DNA from: Orthonyx spaldingii
Lineage: Eukaryota > Chordata > Aves > Passeriformes > Orthonychidae
DNA: 64,000 nt
Assembly (NCBI GenBank): GCA_013397795.1
Contig: VZTJ01001138.1
Location: 248,001-312,000, forward strand
Direction: 5' to 3'
Shown piece by piece: positions 25,691 through 37,799 of this stretch (positions are counted from its first letter, which is position 1; every line of letters starts with the position of its first letter). Under the pieces are notes generated by a model, which made no database searches, had not been told where the DNA came from, and saw only the letters and a list, made by a program, of their open reading frames with translations. A program made the translations under genes and the position numbers.

Positions 25691-26840
25691 GAGTGAGGCC
25701 AGGGAACTGTGTGGGAAGAAAGCAAAATAAACAGCTCAACAAAGAAAATAAAGACACTCAAATAGTGGCTTTTCTAATGCTTGAGTACACTGAAACTTCA
25801 GTGGGTGCGCATGACAAAAAACTCATCAAAGACGACCTCTATAAAAGCAATATACTGGTAAATAGTGAACTGGTTCAAAAACACTCAGAAAATGCCTGTA
25901 GGTCTTTAAAAAAAATCCTTGAAGTCGCTTTGCAGGACAGAGAAAGTACACATACATACATGTATGCATGATTGGGAGAAGAAGAAAAACAACCAAATGG
26001 TACAAAGCAAAGAGAGTTGAAATGGTTTCTACTCCTCATTTCACTCTCTACCATTCACAGATGAGAAGAGGATGCAGTCTGCATGCACAGAGTGCTCCTG
26101 CCTGTGTGCAGCAATACTCTCCATGGAAAAACAGCATTGCTAATTAGGATCCACTCCCACAGTGTGAGGACCAGATTACTGCATCCACCAGGGGGATTAT
26201 TTGACCTGAAAGAAGAGCTTGAGGCTTGTCCTAAATCTCAAAAAAACCCACGTGCTATTCATGGGAAGTTTTTCTTGTGATGGATATGACCCATGACAGT
26301 AAAATTAAACTTATGTGAATTTCACAAATACTTTGTTCTCTTGAAAAACAGTCTTTTTAATTAATGTGTCATTACTCTCACAATTTAATTGGGTATTTTT
26401 TTATTTTTAGAGAATGAAGCTTTACCACTTTTAGTACTTTGGAACCTTTCTCCTCGTGTCATTCATTGGCTTATGATTTTTCTAAACTGTGCCTACCTCA
26501 AACTCAAGAATGCTATGCTCACTATTGTTTCAGCAAATTTTAGCTTCTCTTCTTCCCTTGACTTCTTCCTCCCATTAAGATAGGTGTTCCTTCTCCTGGA
26601 AAAGCACCTGAGAAGCTTCTCACCTTACCTAAAGTAAACACTGTCCTCAACATCTGTTCTGTGATGCTAAGAAACACTCTTTTCCCAAATTCAAAACCAA
26701 ACCAAAACAAACCCTTTCATTTCCAGTGCCTACTGTAAGTCACATCCACAATATTATCGAACTCTGATTTGGGGTAGAAAAAAAATTTTTCTTCAGTTCT
26801 TTTATATGATAAAATAATAACTTCACTGTTTAAAATAAAA

Positions 26841-26870
26841 CCAAGTTGGCAATAACCAAGTTGGCAATAA
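26841..26870. repeat. Perfect 15-bp tandem duplication
   Basis: Two identical copies of CCAAGTTGGCAATAA lie back to back. Each contains the palindrome CCAAGTTGG-like core, so the pair gives two closely spaced potential binding sites. It is most likely replication slippage. Confidence 0.9.
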
Positions 26871-29256
26871 CAAATGAGAAATTCAGTGACTGAATATTTC
26901 TCGTATTGCACTTGCTACCCATGTTTGGTTGCGAAGGGAACATTTGACTAAAATTCTAACTTAACAGGACTACAGTCCTGACAGAAACAGTGATGTGAAG
27001 GTTCAGCATTAATCATTTCTGTTGAGGTATGGTTGGATTTGCTTCAAATCTCTGTACTATCATCAACAGACGGCCCAAAATTGATATTCACAGGGATTAG
27101 TGACTGTTACTGAACAGACTATCAGCTAGAATTTCTCATCTAAAACTACTTGCAGCAGAAAAAAAAAAAATTACACAAATCTACATAAACTCCTGTATCA
27201 AATTCTACATATATACATTTCTGTATAAAACACAGATTATTTTCTGAAATGCATTCTCCCCCCCTTCCCCTAGACAAATACATGATTTGGGAAAGAAAAG
27301 CCATTTTGAGAGTGCACCTGAGTGACAATATCAGCTGTACAGTACACATATATGCTGTGCCCAGGACTGGAGTCAAGGGGTGAACTTATGAAAACACGAC
27401 TTTCAAGCTTCTCCCATCCTCCAAGCACCACCACAAACAGCAGGTGTGCAAGTCATGGATCAGCACCAACATCCATGAGGGCAGTAGGATTCACAGGTAT
27501 GTGAAGCACCACTTCTATCAAAGGTGAATGGTGGTAAGGTACAAGGGGGGAAGAAAGATATTCTGCTAACAGCGCCTTCTTGTATTTTCTCTGCCAGTGT
27601 TGAAGGCCCAGGTATGGGAGCTGGCTGAGGTGCAACCAGAGAAGATCAGGAAAACACTCAGTTCTCATGCCAGGCTGAGAAGCCTTGTCTCAGCTTTTTG
27701 ATCCTGCAAGCACTGAAAGCCATTTTGCTGCTATGTAGTCCAGACTACAAGTTAGTCCTAACAAATGGTAAATATATAATAGCTGGAACACCATAGCCAT
27801 CAAAAGAAACAAGATATAACGTCCTCACACTGCTATTCTTGCTCTATTTGTGTGAAAAACTGGAGTTAAAATAACATCTCCCGGGCAAAGCTGTGACTTT
27901 GAACAACCACAAGAACTAGAAATGGGTGGAAATACAATTTCTAATGTGACTGTACAGGAAATATATGAAAAACAAGCACTAGACATAAAGGAAATTCATA
28001 TTCTGGCCGCATACTTTTTTTGAAAAGTAATAAATTCAGTTTTGAAGTCTTTTTGAGGTAAATGCGTTATGTATATGCTAGAAGAATTATTAGTTCTCCA
28101 AACAGAGTAGGTAGCTGAGTGTGTAGATGAAAACCCTACAGGGAACAAGCTGGCCAGCTTGGAACACACCTGCACAAGCTACACATTTGCTCCCTCAGCA
28201 TCTCTGCAATTCTATCTCATCACAGGAGTAGAAACAGAGCTCCCAGGAAAGGTGTCAGGATGGACACCTGATGTCCAAGGAACAAGTATGGCAAACGAAG
28301 ACAGAGGCAGGCTACACAAGCTTTCTTGGTTCTGTCTTGATGATATACTCTGATAGTGATCTTCCAGGGTAAAGCAGAGAACACCTGATTGCCCCTGGTC
28401 ATTCAGCTCCTGCTCTTTCTGCCAAACCTGTCTACAACGTTGTTAAATGGGGCTATTTGCGTTGGTGACCTCTATAAACTGGACTAGACTATCAATCTTT
28501 TGTTCCACGGGCCAGTGGAAAAGGCATGATAAATCTAGGCTGAATTTCAACAGGAGATACTGGACTGAAAGATGTGTATCTTTAAAGAGATAGCCACTTA
28601 AATCTGATATGTTTAGGAATTCTCTCTTATGTGAAATACTCCCTAATTTTCTGTTGATCCTTAACACCAATGGTCACAACACCTCATAAATAACGCTTTC
28701 AAGAAGATGATAGGTTAGTTCATTCCTTCAGAAGCTTTGTACTCCTGACTCATGGGTTGCAGCAGGTTTTGCCTCTGTGTCTAACCTCTGTAGAGTCTCC
28801 AGAAAATTGCCAACGCACCTATAAAGCTGACTATAAATGCAGTTGTAATCTATTTTAAATTCAGACCTACACATTCGGTGCTGGGAGGGATTAAGCGCCT
28901 GCTCTTTAATGGCAACTTCATAGGGCCCAGCTTCAATGTAAACTTTACTCTGAAATAACGTTTCAAGCCATTTCTTGATCATGCATCCTAAAAGCAAAAA
29001 TCAAACAGAATAACATTTTTCTTTAAATTGCTTCCTCTATTAATCAATAACATCAGTCATCAATGATAGCCCAGCCTGGCCCGAGGCAGAGTGATAAAAC
29101 ACCCATTGAACACAATCCTTTCAGTGAAATTAAGGTATCCTGGGGGTTTTTATCACATAATACAGAATATGCAAGGAGCTAGTTAGTCTCCTGCATCTCA
29201 GAAGTACAGCTTCAACAGCCCGTATTTTGCTACAAATATGTAAACAAATATAGGCT

Positions 29257-29260
<4 letters not shown>

Positions 29261-29306
<46 letters not shown>

Positions 29307-29328
29307 GATATATATCTAAATATATAGT
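29261..29328. repeat. (CA)21 microsatellite followed by a TA-rich palindrome
   Basis: A 42-bp perfect CA dinucleotide run (29261-29302) is followed by a TA-rich stretch holding the 12-bp palindrome AGATATATATCT (29306-29317). It is probably length-polymorphic. Confidence 0.95.
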
Positions 29329-31019
29329 GAGATGAGTAGGTGGTGGCAAAAAGGGAAACAAGGTGCTAATTTAACTTCCGTTTTTTCATCTTTTTGGAAA
29401 GAAAATGCCTCAACTACATTCAATCCACATGCCAAGATTCTAGGACTTGATGTCTTTGTTGGGGAGGATGGAGTCTGAGTCAGGCAAAGATTGTATGAGA
29501 GTGTGATGAAGATGCTCTGTGTTCCTACAATGCATCCTACTTATCACTCACATTTATTGGAGTTTATACCTACTCTGACTTTAGGGAACTTCAAATTCAC
29601 AACACAGGAATCTCACAGGTACACTTTAAGAAAAGAAAGGAAAAACAGAAAGAAAGAACCCCACTAAGACTGTAATATTTCAGCTCTCTTTGAAGCAAGA
29701 TTTAACATGACTGGAAGAATTTTACTGAAAAAAAAAGCAGTCTGTCACAGTCCAGTACCTCACAGGCTACTGCAACAAGTTTGACAGCAGCCTCTACAGA
29801 GTTGGTTTGCTTCTGGTTCACTGCACATGAATACCACAGTCAATATCTGCTCGGTCTACTAATACTGCTGACTACAGCACAAAGAACACAGGAATTTTGT
29901 CCAAGAAACCACAGGCTCAGAGCCTTTGAATGTACACTATATTTAGAGGTTGCATTCTTTGCAGCTGATAACAGAATGAGATAATAGAAATTTCAAACAG
30001 CAGAACTCAAGGATTGCAGCTATTCTATATATTTTTGTTTAAATGGTAAATTAGGTAATGATCCACATGTTCTCAAAGGTTTTGCCCATGAACATTTTTT
30101 TAAGTATTTTGTTAACGTTTTTCCTCTAATCTTCCCTCTTTCTCAGACTCTGAGTAGCTCCTTGCATTATTTTAATGGCAGAGATCTAAAATTACTCAGT
30201 CCATGACAAATAAGCAAAGATATTCACCCTATTATGCAGAGAGGATGCATGCACACACACACAAATATGCACACTTGTATACACATCTGCACACAGCAAG
30301 CACCCAAACAGCTTGAAATCATACCTAGTTATTTCTCAGTCTACCTAAAAATGTTACATAGAACAGCAACCTGAGGCATAACTTTGCTGACCATTCTTTT
30401 TGCTTCCATCATCTCTTAATTCATGCTGGTTTGAAAGCCTGTCTTAGGGAACCACTTCTCACTGTCAGCCAAGAATTCATCTAAGGACTGTTAACTGCCT
30501 AGATGGGGTAAATCAGCTAAGTGGCAGTGCTGGATGAGTGCTGATAGACACCTTACTGCTGATAAACCTCAGAACTGCTTCTCTGCAACAGCATAATCCA
30601 TAAAAACCTCTTAAAGAATCCCTTTAAGAGCTGGACTGGGCTCCACCAGACAAACCTGTGCCACTCTATGTCTCAGGTGGGGATGAGGCAACCGATCCCC
30701 TTTAGACCATCAGAGGAGTGCTCCTGAGGGCTTTTCCCAATTTTTCCTCCCCCTGTGTCACACCAGGAGGATGTCCTGTGCGTTGTTGCTACTCCGGAGT
30801 GCTAAAGAGAGGTGGTCAGCCAGCCGCCAGCCACTGCAGCCACATCCTGCTCATTAGGGCTGGGGGCTGCTGCCACTCAAGCACTTTTCACAACATTCAA
30901 AAAACCCCATGAACCAAAGATTTGGGGGAACTTTCTACCAAGGATTTTCAACAAAACAAACCATTAAATTTTACAAGCTTTTCCTTCTACATTAAAAATC
31001 TCACCAAAATTTTCCTCTT

Positions 31020-31330
31020 ATTTCAATTGCTGCAACTTCCACAGACAGTCCAAAATCAAGCTGGCCGTATGAAAAGAACAAAGAGCCTCTGTTAACGCAA
31101 TATTTATCTGCTATGATTGTTTCTCCTTTATAAATCTGTAGTTCCTTGGCATTACAATTAGCTACTCCAGAGAAAATGATTATGTCACAGAGTATTATCC
31201 ACCACAGAAACAGATGAATGATGTGAACCAAATGTAATCTGGTGCGTTTAGAGGCAATTCTGTTGACTTTCATGTAAATGTGCTTGCTAAAAATGGGGAT
31301 GAATTTTAGCAGTGAATCCTTATTTGATCT
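31020..31330. promoter_or_regulatory. Candidate conserved non-coding element
   Basis: A repeat-free intron 4 segment with several homeodomain-type cores (ACAATTAGC, GATTATGTCA, GGCAATTC), GATA-like and forkhead-like words, and few simple runs. The 90-residue minus frame through it has no recognisable domain. Enhancer role is inferred from texture and gene identity. Confidence 0.22.
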
Positions 31331-32727
31331 AGGATTTATTTTCCAGCAGAAATTAAATAAGATAATTTTTTCTCAGTATTGCTTTTTCCTAGTGGAGGGA
31401 GAGAGCAAATCAGTGAGAAATATAGAAGAGTTGAATAGACTGTGCAGTAACTCCAGACTACAGTTTACCTAAACAAATGACTGTAACTGAACTTATGTAA
31501 AATAGCTAAATCAAAAATATTTATCTATGTTTATCCACATTTTAACCTACTTTTTTCCTTTAAAATGTCATCCAGAACTAAAAATTTGTGAGAAATACTT
31601 ATCCTTTTTTTTTTCTGCAGTTCAATACTTGCCACCACTAATTTGCTTTCCAAACTTTTCGCAGTTTCAGACAGTTTTAAAAAACACTCGGTTTCTGAAG
31701 ATACTCTGCAAGCATTACAAAGCTTACAAAGGAGAATTTATGATCTGCAAGTCTTAAGGTAAATACCACTAAACAAGAATGAACAGCTAAACAGAACACT
31801 GATTCACATTTTCAATGATGCAAAACTATACAGTGAATGAGATACCACAGTTTTGGCCTAGACAGAGGCTTCCTATTCCCCAGCTATGTAAAAGGCCTGG
31901 CACTGACTGAAAACTATCTGCTGAAGTTTATGTGCGGGCATCTGGGCCTGGTATTTTACTTCCATGAACACCACTAAGAAAAGAGGAATACACGCTGCTT
32001 GCAGAGCCTACAACAGAATATCTGTGGCACATAACAAACTCTGAATAACCTTAACAAGTCACCAGACTATGCTGATTCCTTCTCAGAGACTTGCTATAAA
32101 AATCCTCCAGGCTATTAGCAGCTGCTTATTCTTCATGCTGCACTTCACTTCCAGGGACAGGTTCTTGGGGTGTTTCCCATTTAATACAAGATTTCTCCTT
32201 GTTTACAGAAAATACTTTCATGGATGATTTTGGAAAGCTGTAAGTACAGTCATCTTTTCATGTCCCAAGAGTTTCCCACACTTTCTTCTTTGATGGCTCC
32301 TGGCTAAACCATAAGACCCATTCGAAGTCTTAAAGTAATTAAAGCCAATTCAATGAGTGATGTTTTTCATGCTGGGTGGGGCTCTCCTTCCCACTGTGAA
32401 AGGATCAATGAATGCTCTGACAAGCTGACAGACTCCTTGCCAAGTCTACAGCTTAGAGGTGCACTGAGGTAAAGCAGCAGATAAAATATTTAAGAGGTTT
32501 TAACACCAAGATTCTGAAAAATAAGTTAGAGCTTAGAAATTAAAATGAAAAGAAAAATCATAATGTCAGTGACAAGGCTGGGAAAACATAAACATTCTAT
32601 CAAATGTGTGGCTAGCAGTTTCTTTTATGATCGAGGATTTGCTTTAATCTTCTCACATTTGGGCATCCCCCATTCTGCTGCATGGTCCAAAATCAGAGGA
32701 TGATGAAAGCTGAGTGTCTAGGTCTGA

Positions 32728-32837
32728 CTTTCCTTTCCCCTTTCCCCTTTCCCCTTTCCCCTTTCCCCCTTTCCTTTCCTTTCCTTTCCTTTCCTTTCCT
32801 TTCCTTTCCTTTCCTTTCCTTTCCCCTTTCCTCCCTT
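32728..32837. repeat. 110-nt pure pyrimidine tract: (TTTCCCC)5 then (TTTCC)11
   Basis: Every base from 32728 to 32837 is C or T on the plus strand. A heptamer array TTTCCCC x5 (32734-32768) passes into a pentamer array TTTCC x11 (32770-32824). The minus strand, which is the GLI3 sense strand, therefore carries five runs of four or five G separated by AAA, a strong G-quadruplex pattern within a purine tract able to form triplex DNA. The Lys/Gly/Glu-rich minus-strand frames here are artefacts of the repeat. Confidence 0.95.
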
Positions 32838-33588
32838 GTGTAGCTGATGTGTGTATAAACCAGATATGAAATAACATATCTAAGAATCAGACTCCATTTT
32901 ATCAACTTGGAGCTGACTGCAAGCAAAACACATGCTTTGGTTTAGCACCAGAGCATTGACAAAGTTCAAAATATCTATTCAAGGCATTCATGTTAGGCAC
33001 ATGCACGGTTATCTGCACGTGCATCATTTCAAGGCGTAAGACTGCCAAACTCAGTAGTCTCAATCAGCAGTTAGGAAAAAAAGGAGCTTGGAATATCGTT
33101 GATCCTAGGAAGCTAAAATATACCAGCTGTACCTTGCAACTTCCTCCTGGGAAAGGCAGCCTCCCCCAACTGTAAGCACATGGGTAGCCTCAGTGCACCT
33201 TCCCACTCATTCTTATGTGTAGTCCAGAGCTAAGGTAAAATGGGATAGCAACAGAAAGAGATGGAGACTAAATGAATCAATGTTTTGGGACATGCATGAT
33301 GCATCTTGTGATACATTCAGTCCTGAAACTTTTAACTTTCCACTAGTCTCCTTCAACATATGCATTTACCACTCCGAGATGTATACAAGCCACCACCACA
33401 GAGCCATTCCTGATGTTGCCACCTGACTGTTGCCTCCTGCCTCATCTCTGCAGGAGTGCATTCCCTTCACAGCCACATTAGCAGTGCCTGAAAGTATCAG
33501 GATAGGTCACCTTCAAAGGCTGTCCAACTCAAATTTGAAATGAAGCATATTGGGAAAAACGTATTGATGCAACTTGGTTAAAGCGTGG

Positions 33589-33618
33589 GAATGAATGAAT
33601 GAATGAATGAATGAATGA
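33589..33618. repeat. (GAAT)n microsatellite
   Basis: Seven and a half perfect GAAT units in intron 4. Confidence 0.93.
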
Positions 33619-34439
33619 CCAAGAACAGTACCTTCCTAAATTGCTGGATTTAAATCCCTAAGTAGAATTTTGCCTCTGCCTTAGGAGCTTTTATTAAAAA
33701 TTGAGAAATAAAAACTCTTATCCTGGCTAAGTCAGATTTTAAAAGTTCTGGAACTATAAAGTTATTTACATTTGCACTGCCATAAAAAGAGACAAGACAC
33801 CCTTAATCTTTTTCTATTCACTGCTAACAACTCTCATTCCAAACAAAGACATAAAGCAATTGGAAGAGTTAGCCAATAATAAATTTGTGATTTGGATCTT
33901 GAAGAAAAATAGCATACTCATGGTATTTATTTCAAATAAACACCCTCATTAAAGGCATGATTTTGAATCACTGCACACCAACCAGAGAAGGCATCACGCT
34001 CCAATGGATGACCTAGCAGATGGCAAGGGCCAAAACATAGATGAGCTTCAGCTTCTCCTTTAGTACCATACTTTAGAAATCAATTTTGGAAATTACAACG
34101 GGACCAAATCAACAAAGAAAAACGAAGCAAGGAATGGGATTATTAAAACCATGCTTCTTTTGGTTTGTTTTAATCATATGATGTTTATCACATAATTTAA
34201 CCTGCTAGTTCAATGCAAAGGAGCTACACGGAATTACAGTTTACTGGATTTTTTAAACTGAATTTGAGGGAAAAAAAATAGAAGGAAAACACAAGCTCCA
34301 GCCTCATTCTGCCATTCATCCTTTGCCGCCGAAGAACAACTTATGTTTCATACATCTTCCTGAAGTATAAACCAAAGACTCACTGTAGAAATTCCAAGAC
34401 AACTACACAGTCCTAACAGGTTTGGGTAACACAAAGTTA

Positions 34440-34900
34440 CATATTTCAGTACATATTCATAAGGGTTGGGGATTATTATTGGGCTGTAATTGCAGTTGTT
34501 CTAACACCTAATAAGCCATGGCTGGAAAAACAAAGGGAGGTTAATTTGTGATTTCCTCTACTCATTCAGAGGCAAATTAAGTGTCAAACAGCTAATACAG
34601 AACATATTTCATTTTATGAGATTTTAATTTAATTCTGCGCCATATCATTGATGCCTTAATGTAGGGTGGTTTATCTAAGAGGAAGAGCAATTTATAAACC
34701 TCTTTCAATTGAAATCTTTAATGATAGGATACGATAGCATAATTACAGCAATGCCTGCTAGTCCTACTATACATAAGCATCTGTCAGCAATTCCATCATA
34801 AACATAAACCCTTATTTTAAGGGTTTATAACTCAAATTACAAATTTCAGCTCCAGGCTGAAATTTGGGATGCAAGTTCTGACCATCAGCAATTAAACTAT
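34440..34900. promoter_or_regulatory. Candidate conserved enhancer in intron 4
   Basis: The stretch is repeat-free and dense in homeodomain cores: TAATTG at 34487, GGTTAATTTG near 34539, CAAATTAAG near 34573, TTTAATTTAATT near 34623, CATAATTACA near 34738 and GCAATTAAAC near 34889. It ends with two adjacent perfect hairpins (34804-34828 and 34840-34866). Of the intronic stretches in this window it looks most like a vertebrate developmental enhancer. This is inference from texture plus the known enhancer content of GLI3 introns; no alignment was made. Confidence 0.33.
34804..34866. repeat. Two adjacent perfect inverted repeats
   Basis: The first has 11-bp arms, ATAAACCCTTA and TAAGGGTTTAT, around a 3-nt TTT loop (34804-34828). 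The second has 10-bp arms, CAAATTTCAG and CTGAAATTTG, around a 7-nt loop (34840-34866). They are 11 nt apart. The stems are short for a pre-miRNA. Confidence 0.9.
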
Positions 34901-36419
34901 AAGAATCACACATATAAATACATATACCTTTGTAGAACTGCAAGTACATAAGAACCCTGTAACATCTTTAAAATCCCTGCTTTCTTTTTTCTTTTTCAGT
35001 GGCCAGTGTTCAGAATTATGTGCAGACACTGTAGGTACCGTGCAGACAAGGCCCTCCTCACATTTTTTTCTGCACTTGTATTACACCTAGACTAGTTCCA
35101 CTATGGCTTGACAGGTTCTGGAACATATTTCTAGGATCTCGGATAACTAAAATCATGACTTTTTAAAATTTTATTTTTAATTTATATTACATACACACAT
35201 TTGAGAGAACTACAAAGCTGAGGAGAAAACCACTCACACAATGAAGTAATTGTTGAAGCTGTAGGTAAACATTTGCATCCTGACTGGTACTCTTGCCATT
35301 TTCTCACAGAATTCTCAAATACCTTCTTAATCAAGTTTGTTCTTATTATTATTTTTCTTTTAATGGGTGCTAGGACAGCAGTTCAAGTAATGGCTCCAAA
35401 TGACCCCAGGTGATCCTAAGTGATACACCAGGCTCTGTAAAACTTACAAGAAAACCACTGGGTGCCTAGCTCACATGTATGTACATTAAAGTATTTTCCT
35501 GAAAACTGCAAAAGCGTAACAAATCTTAACATCTACAAAGATGTTGAAGTCCAACAGATTTTTTTTAAGTTGCTCAATTGCTTAATTGTATTTATTTTTC
35601 ATTATGCCAACCACAACAGCTCCAAGGGTCCACTACAGCTCATCATTCCAATGGTGACATAAACCAATGAGCAAAAGAATCAACAGAAGTTAATGGAAAA
35701 AAAAATGGACAATATCAAGGCAATTTTGAGTTTAAAGCTTGGGCTGATATCAGAGTGTATTTCTAAAGCAGCTGCCTGCAGTCATATTGCATCTGGCTAA
35801 GATCTCCTTGCCTCTGCAGGGCCCAGCTGAATCACCACTTAATCGGGGAGCAGGGGTGCACAGCACACAGCAGGGCACCTTTCCATAGAGGGAGCATGAT
35901 TTTGGGGTCAGAGGGGACTACCTCTGAATGCCAAACAAGGTATGAAACAGGCATTTCCAACATCTTTTGGGGCTCTTACAGAAATCTTGGCACTGAGAGC
36001 AGTGTAGACCGCTAGTCCTGACTTCCTGCTATCACTCAAGGCAGGTGACAGTGGTCTACCCACCCAAAAGCCCTGCTGCAGGCATGGGGTGCCACGCTAT
36101 GGACTGGGTTCATGGGACTGAGGCTCCAGAAAGGGCGCAGCTCAGCAAATGCAGTCAGGCAGGGTCCCATAGGGTACAGATTTCCAGAAGCCTCTTCAAA
36201 GCTGGCAGGCAGTACTTGTGTTTAGGATTTTGGTCCTCTGCTGATGCAGGTTAAAACTCCCTACCCCATCTGCCCAAAACAAAGAGAAAGGCAAATTTCC
36301 CACTAGCTTCAGAATGAGCACCCAGCTCCCCCAGCTCCCAAAAACATCCATCCACGTAGAATATTGACTGCACTGCAAAATCTAGGATGACCCTGTAATG
36401 ACTGTCTGAGCCTGCCACC

Positions 36420-36700
36420 TTCAGCTTACAATAGCATTTAGCAGCAAATTTAATCATGCATTTGAGTGTACTTTATTATGTGGTAGATTGTGGTGTAAAT
36501 GGTGATGCATCTGAGGGAGCCTGAGGAATAAATCACAAATTTCTGTGCTCTCTCTTTCTATAAATACCCACTTTCTCTTTAATGCCCAAGAAGACTGCAA
36601 CACAGATTTATTACTTAACTCCAGGCAAATTTGCTCTGAAATTACAATTCAGTAATAGAAACTGACCCAAAAAAACCTGTTAGTAAAATATTGTGTGTGT
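36420..36700. promoter_or_regulatory. Candidate conserved non-coding element
   Basis: A repeat-free segment with TTTAATCATGCATTTG, GGTGATGCATCTG and GAAATTACAATTCAG words, typical of homeodomain/POU-bound enhancers. Chosen by eye; low certainty. Confidence 0.2.
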
Positions 36701-37693
36701 ACTTGGGCATGTAGTTAGGATTGTTAATATCAATTAATTCTGCTCACAGAGGAGGACTTGTTTTAAAACAACTTCATTTTTCTTCTGCATATATGTAATT
36801 ACACAGCTGTAACTAATAGCCATAGAAAAGCAATCTGCCATCTAAACAACTAGCATTATTCTTCAAAATATTACTTGTGCTTTTCTTCATGTATTTTCTC
36901 AGTGTGACAGGTGATTAGTAGATACGATTAAATGTATATAGCAAGCCTTTTAGTGAAGTACCAAGCCCTGCTTTTTGGCTCCATTTTAAATGGTATTTAG
37001 CAGTCTTCTGGACACATCTACTGGTTTATTTTGCAATGCTGATACCTGTCTCCCCATATGGAGTAAGATAAAATTTATTTCTACAGAATTTCACCACTAC
37101 CACCCTTTTCTAATGCATGTTATCACTGGTATTCATTTCTTTTATCTTTGTGTAAACCATGTGCTCTATCACATTTGCCATTTTGTTTGTGTGACATTCC
37201 CATCAATCAACTGATTGCCTATATGTGCACACAACAGGGACTAAGAAAATTTACCAAAAATTTCATTATGCTTCATAGCAGTCACTAGGGGAAAAACCCA
37301 ACCTTTTGGTTGTTTTGTAAACAAACCTTTGGCATGAAAGTAAATTTTAGCTATGAAGAATCCTAAGCTTAATACAGATTAAATGCATGTTTATCTGGCT
37401 GTATTTCACAGGGCTCAGCACTTTTTAATTCAGTCTTTATAGAATGACTTAATACAGAATAAATGTCAGCAAAACACACAGGTAACCCTTGCCAGCTACC
37501 TATTCTAACAGGAATTCCTCAAGCACCAGCATGGGGTTTGCTTTATGAACAGATAACCTCAATGCTTTCCAAAAGTAAATCTTGCACTCTGGCAAGACTG
37601 AAGAAGTGCTCCAGGTGCATGGTTTCAAGCATTGCAAAGGTTCATGTATTTGTCCATTTGTTTGGGAAGCAAGGGGGAACACTGAATACTCAC

Positions 37694-37799
37694 ACATGCA
37701 GAGGAGGAATGGGAGATGGTTCATAATGGTAGCGTCCCTCATGATGTCTCGCATCAATTGGTACAGGAGGGTGGAATGCTGGAAAGAGGTGAGGCGGAT
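37694..37799 (-). CDS. GLI3: GLI3 exon 4 (106 bp)
   Basis: The exon encodes the His/Pro-rich N-terminal segment of GLI3, roughly residues 123-158 in human numbering. It reads PPHLFPAFHPPVPIDARHHE, then GRYHYEPSPIPPLH. The acceptor is a T-rich run ending TTTTTTCAG followed by AT. The donor is CATGT followed by GTGAGT. The first two bases (AT) complete a His codon begun in exon 3 (intron 3 phase 1), and the last two bases (GT) join the G of exon 5 to make Val (intron 4 phase 2). The 106-bp length equals the human exon as I recall it. The segment belongs to the N-terminal region linked to repression; no catalytic or DNA-binding residues are present. Intron 4, downstream, is 22.7 kb. Confidence 0.96.

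Larger units (their letters stand above)
14975..37693 (-). other. GLI3: GLI3 intron 4 (22.7 kb)
   Basis: The intron runs from the exon 4 GTGAGT donor to the exon 5 TTCCAG acceptor. It contains a CR1 fragment (17862-17942), a 26-bp tandem duplication (19741-19792), a 15-bp tandem duplication (26841-26870), and TTTA, CA and GAAT microsatellites. It also holds a long pyrimidine tract (32728-32837), a twin-hairpin site (34804-34866) and several candidate enhancers listed separately. The 188-residue plus-strand frame at 19375-19941 is not recognisable. Remaining stretches are unique AT-rich DNA in which I see nothing more. Confidence 0.85.

Noticed and set aside
32653..32926. Lys/Gly/Glu-rich minus-strand proteins of 74 and 77 residues
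   Set aside because: They are translations of the pyrimidine repeat tract in different frames, not genes.
33500..33545. Possible CR1 tail (GGTCACCTTCAAAGGCTGTCC-like words)
   Set aside because: Too short and diverged to separate from chance; the terminal ATTCTATGAT repeat is missing.
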